Shown piece by piece: positions 63,087-64,000 of a stretch of 64,000 nt of DNA; position 1 is the first letter of the stretch, and every line of letters begins with the position of its first letter. The translations under genes were made by a program, and so were the position numbers. Source of the stretch: Pelagibius sp. Alg239-R121 (lineage in GTDB: Bacteria > Pseudomonadota > Alphaproteobacteria > Kiloniellales > Kiloniellaceae); contig NZ_CAMZOF010000005.1 of the NCBI RefSeq assembly GCF_947331435.1, positions 310,001 to 374,000 on the forward strand. The letters run 5' to 3'. The notes below the pieces were generated by a model. That model was not told the origin of the DNA and searched no databases. It saw only the letters and a list, made by a program, of their open reading frames with translations.

Positions 63087-64000
63087 ATGAGTAAGCTCAA
63101 AAACCTCACCATTGCGGGCCGCATCGTCGTCCTGCTGAGCTCGATGACGCTGCTGATGGCTGTGCTGTCGCTTACCAGCGTGCTCACCATGAAGATGATC
63201 GGTGATAAGCTCACCGATATTGCGAAGGAGGATATTCCACTCACCGAGCTGCTCAGCAAGATTACGATCCATCAGCTCGAACAGACAATCCTGACCGAGC
63301 GGGCGATCGCGGTGTTGGAACTGGAGCATGCCGGCGGCCACAGCCGCTTCGATCTCGCCGAGATCCGCGAGCGGTTCGAAAAGCTCGCACATCAGGTCGA
63401 TGGTGAAATCAAGGAGGGCGAGGAGATTGCCGAGCACGCGATCACCCACTCCCGTGATCCCCACGTGGTCGAGGAATTCAAGTCGGTTCTGGTGCGTTTG
63501 AAGAAAATAGAGAAACAGCACGCGGATTTCGATCACCACGTGTTGGAGATGATTGATACCGGCAAAGCCGCCAGCCACGACGAACTGACGGCGATGGAAA
63601 CACAGATCCTGGCCGAGGAAGAAGAGCTCGATCACGCGGTGGAAGAGTTGCTGCTGGAGCTGGCGGCCTTCACCAGGGCCGCCACCGAACAGGCTCTGGC
63701 TCACGAGCAGCAGGGCCTCGTCGTCACGGCGATTGTGAGCGTCGTTGCGATTATTCTCGGACTGGCGCTGGGCTATTGGCTGTTCGCTTCCGTTGCCCTT
63801 CCGCTGCGCGCTTTGACCGCCGCCGCCCAGCGCCTCGCCGACGGCGTGCTGGATGTCGAGACACCCAATTCCTGGTACCGGGACGAGGTCGAGACTATGG
63901 GGCAGACGCTCGAAGTCTTCCGCGAGAATGCCAAGCGCCGACATGACGCCGAAGCAGAGGCGAAAGAGCAGCAGGCTGCACGCAACCGACGCCAGGAAGA
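63087..64000 (+). CDS. HAMP-domain chemoreceptor or sensor protein (3' end outside window)
   Basis: The first 304 codons are visible from ATG 63087 (preceded by AGGGGA) to the window end. A first membrane helix (about 11-34), a periplasmic helical sensor region rich in H and E (about 35-205), a second helix (VVTAIVSVVAIILGLALGYW, about 211-230) and a HAMP domain (about 232-285) are seen, followed by the beginning of a coiled coil. This is the N-terminal layout of methyl-accepting chemotaxis proteins; a histidine kinase or GGDEF output would also fit. It lies 92 bases after the receiver gene and may be in the same unit. Confidence 0.85.
   Translation, partial: MSKLKNLTIAGRIVVLLSSMTLLMAVLSLTSVLTMKMIGDKLTDIAKEDIPLTELLSKITIHQLEQTILTERAIAVLELEHAGGHSRFDLAEIRERFEKLAHQVDGEIKEGEEIAEHAITHSRDPHVVEEFKSVLVRLKKIEKQHADFDHHVLEMIDTGKAASHDELTAMETQILAEEEELDHAVEELLLELAAFTRAATEQALAHEQQGLVVTAIVSVVAIILGLALGYWLFASVALPLRALTAAAQRLADGVLDVETPNSWYRDEVETMGQTLEVFRENAKRRHDAEAEAKEQQAARNRRQE

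Overview
The window looks like chromosomal DNA of a marine or halotolerant alphaproteobacterium, most likely of the Rhodospirillales/Kiloniellales type. The reasons are high GC with typical alphaproteobacterial genes (LsrB-type LysR beside trxB, the EF-G-like paralogue with a DCPGS motif, DUF1127-like, DUF3052, DUF4166 and DCC proteins) and the Gram-negative 'class GN' sortase with its dedicated vWA target. I see no rRNA, tRNA, CRISPR array, insertion sequence or prophage.

Layout. 1-5.1 kb: a PAS/degenerate-GGDEF/EAL protein, then a sortase and its VIT-vWA target, all on the minus strand. 5.4-13.1 kb: aspartate aminotransferase, an EF-G-like protein, Dps, MsrP, a candidate minus-strand small RNA, an EamA transporter and a cupin. 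13.1-20 kb: LsrB/VtlR-type regulator and thioredoxin reductase, a DUF1127-like protein divergent from a second LysR, two secreted metallo-beta-lactamase-fold proteins and a TauD-type dioxygenase. 20-25.8 kb: a gene-poor stretch, katG, a CdtB-like nuclease and an unknown secreted protein. 26-32 kb: a TetR gene divergent from a duplicated YdhR-domain Tat protein, with three identical-type operators; then a LysR regulator, a PhnZ-like HD protein, a Rieske oxygenase, an Asp-nucleophile hydrolase and a CGNR regulator. 32-38 kb: a carnitine-like CoA catabolic operon (CaiA-like dehydrogenase, NDP-forming CoA ligase, CaiD) divergent from a GlxA/AraC regulator, then an FkbM methyltransferase. 38-41.5 kb: a Cys/Met PLP lyase, an L,D-transpeptidase and a Gfo/Idh/MocA oxidoreductase. 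41.8-48.9 kb: a type I secretion locus with a giant RTX protein carrying CHRD and spondin modules, its ABC exporter and its membrane fusion protein. 49-60.8 kb: a 3-hydroxyisobutyrate dehydrogenase relative, a KAP P-loop NTPase, cyclopropane fatty acid synthase, a secreted hydrolase, an MFS/MarR pair and small conserved proteins. 61.4-64 kb: a LOV histidine kinase, a receiver protein and the start of a HAMP-containing chemoreceptor, cut by the window end.

How the genes fit together. Oxidative-stress functions recur: dps and katG share a TTAGAA-N3-TTCTAA palindrome, present twice before each, which resembles alphaproteobacterial Irr/PerR (Fur superfamily) sites; msrP and trxB/lsrB are nearby. 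The 28-37 kb block is rich in oxygenase and acyl-CoA genes with their own regulators, consistent with catabolism of quaternary-amine or similar compounds. The most unusual items are the small RNA with stacked C-loop hairpins, the CdtB-like nuclease with a basic N-terminal region, the apparently circularly permuted CHRD module in the RTX protein, and the KAP NTPase with a peptidoglycan-binding-like N-terminus.
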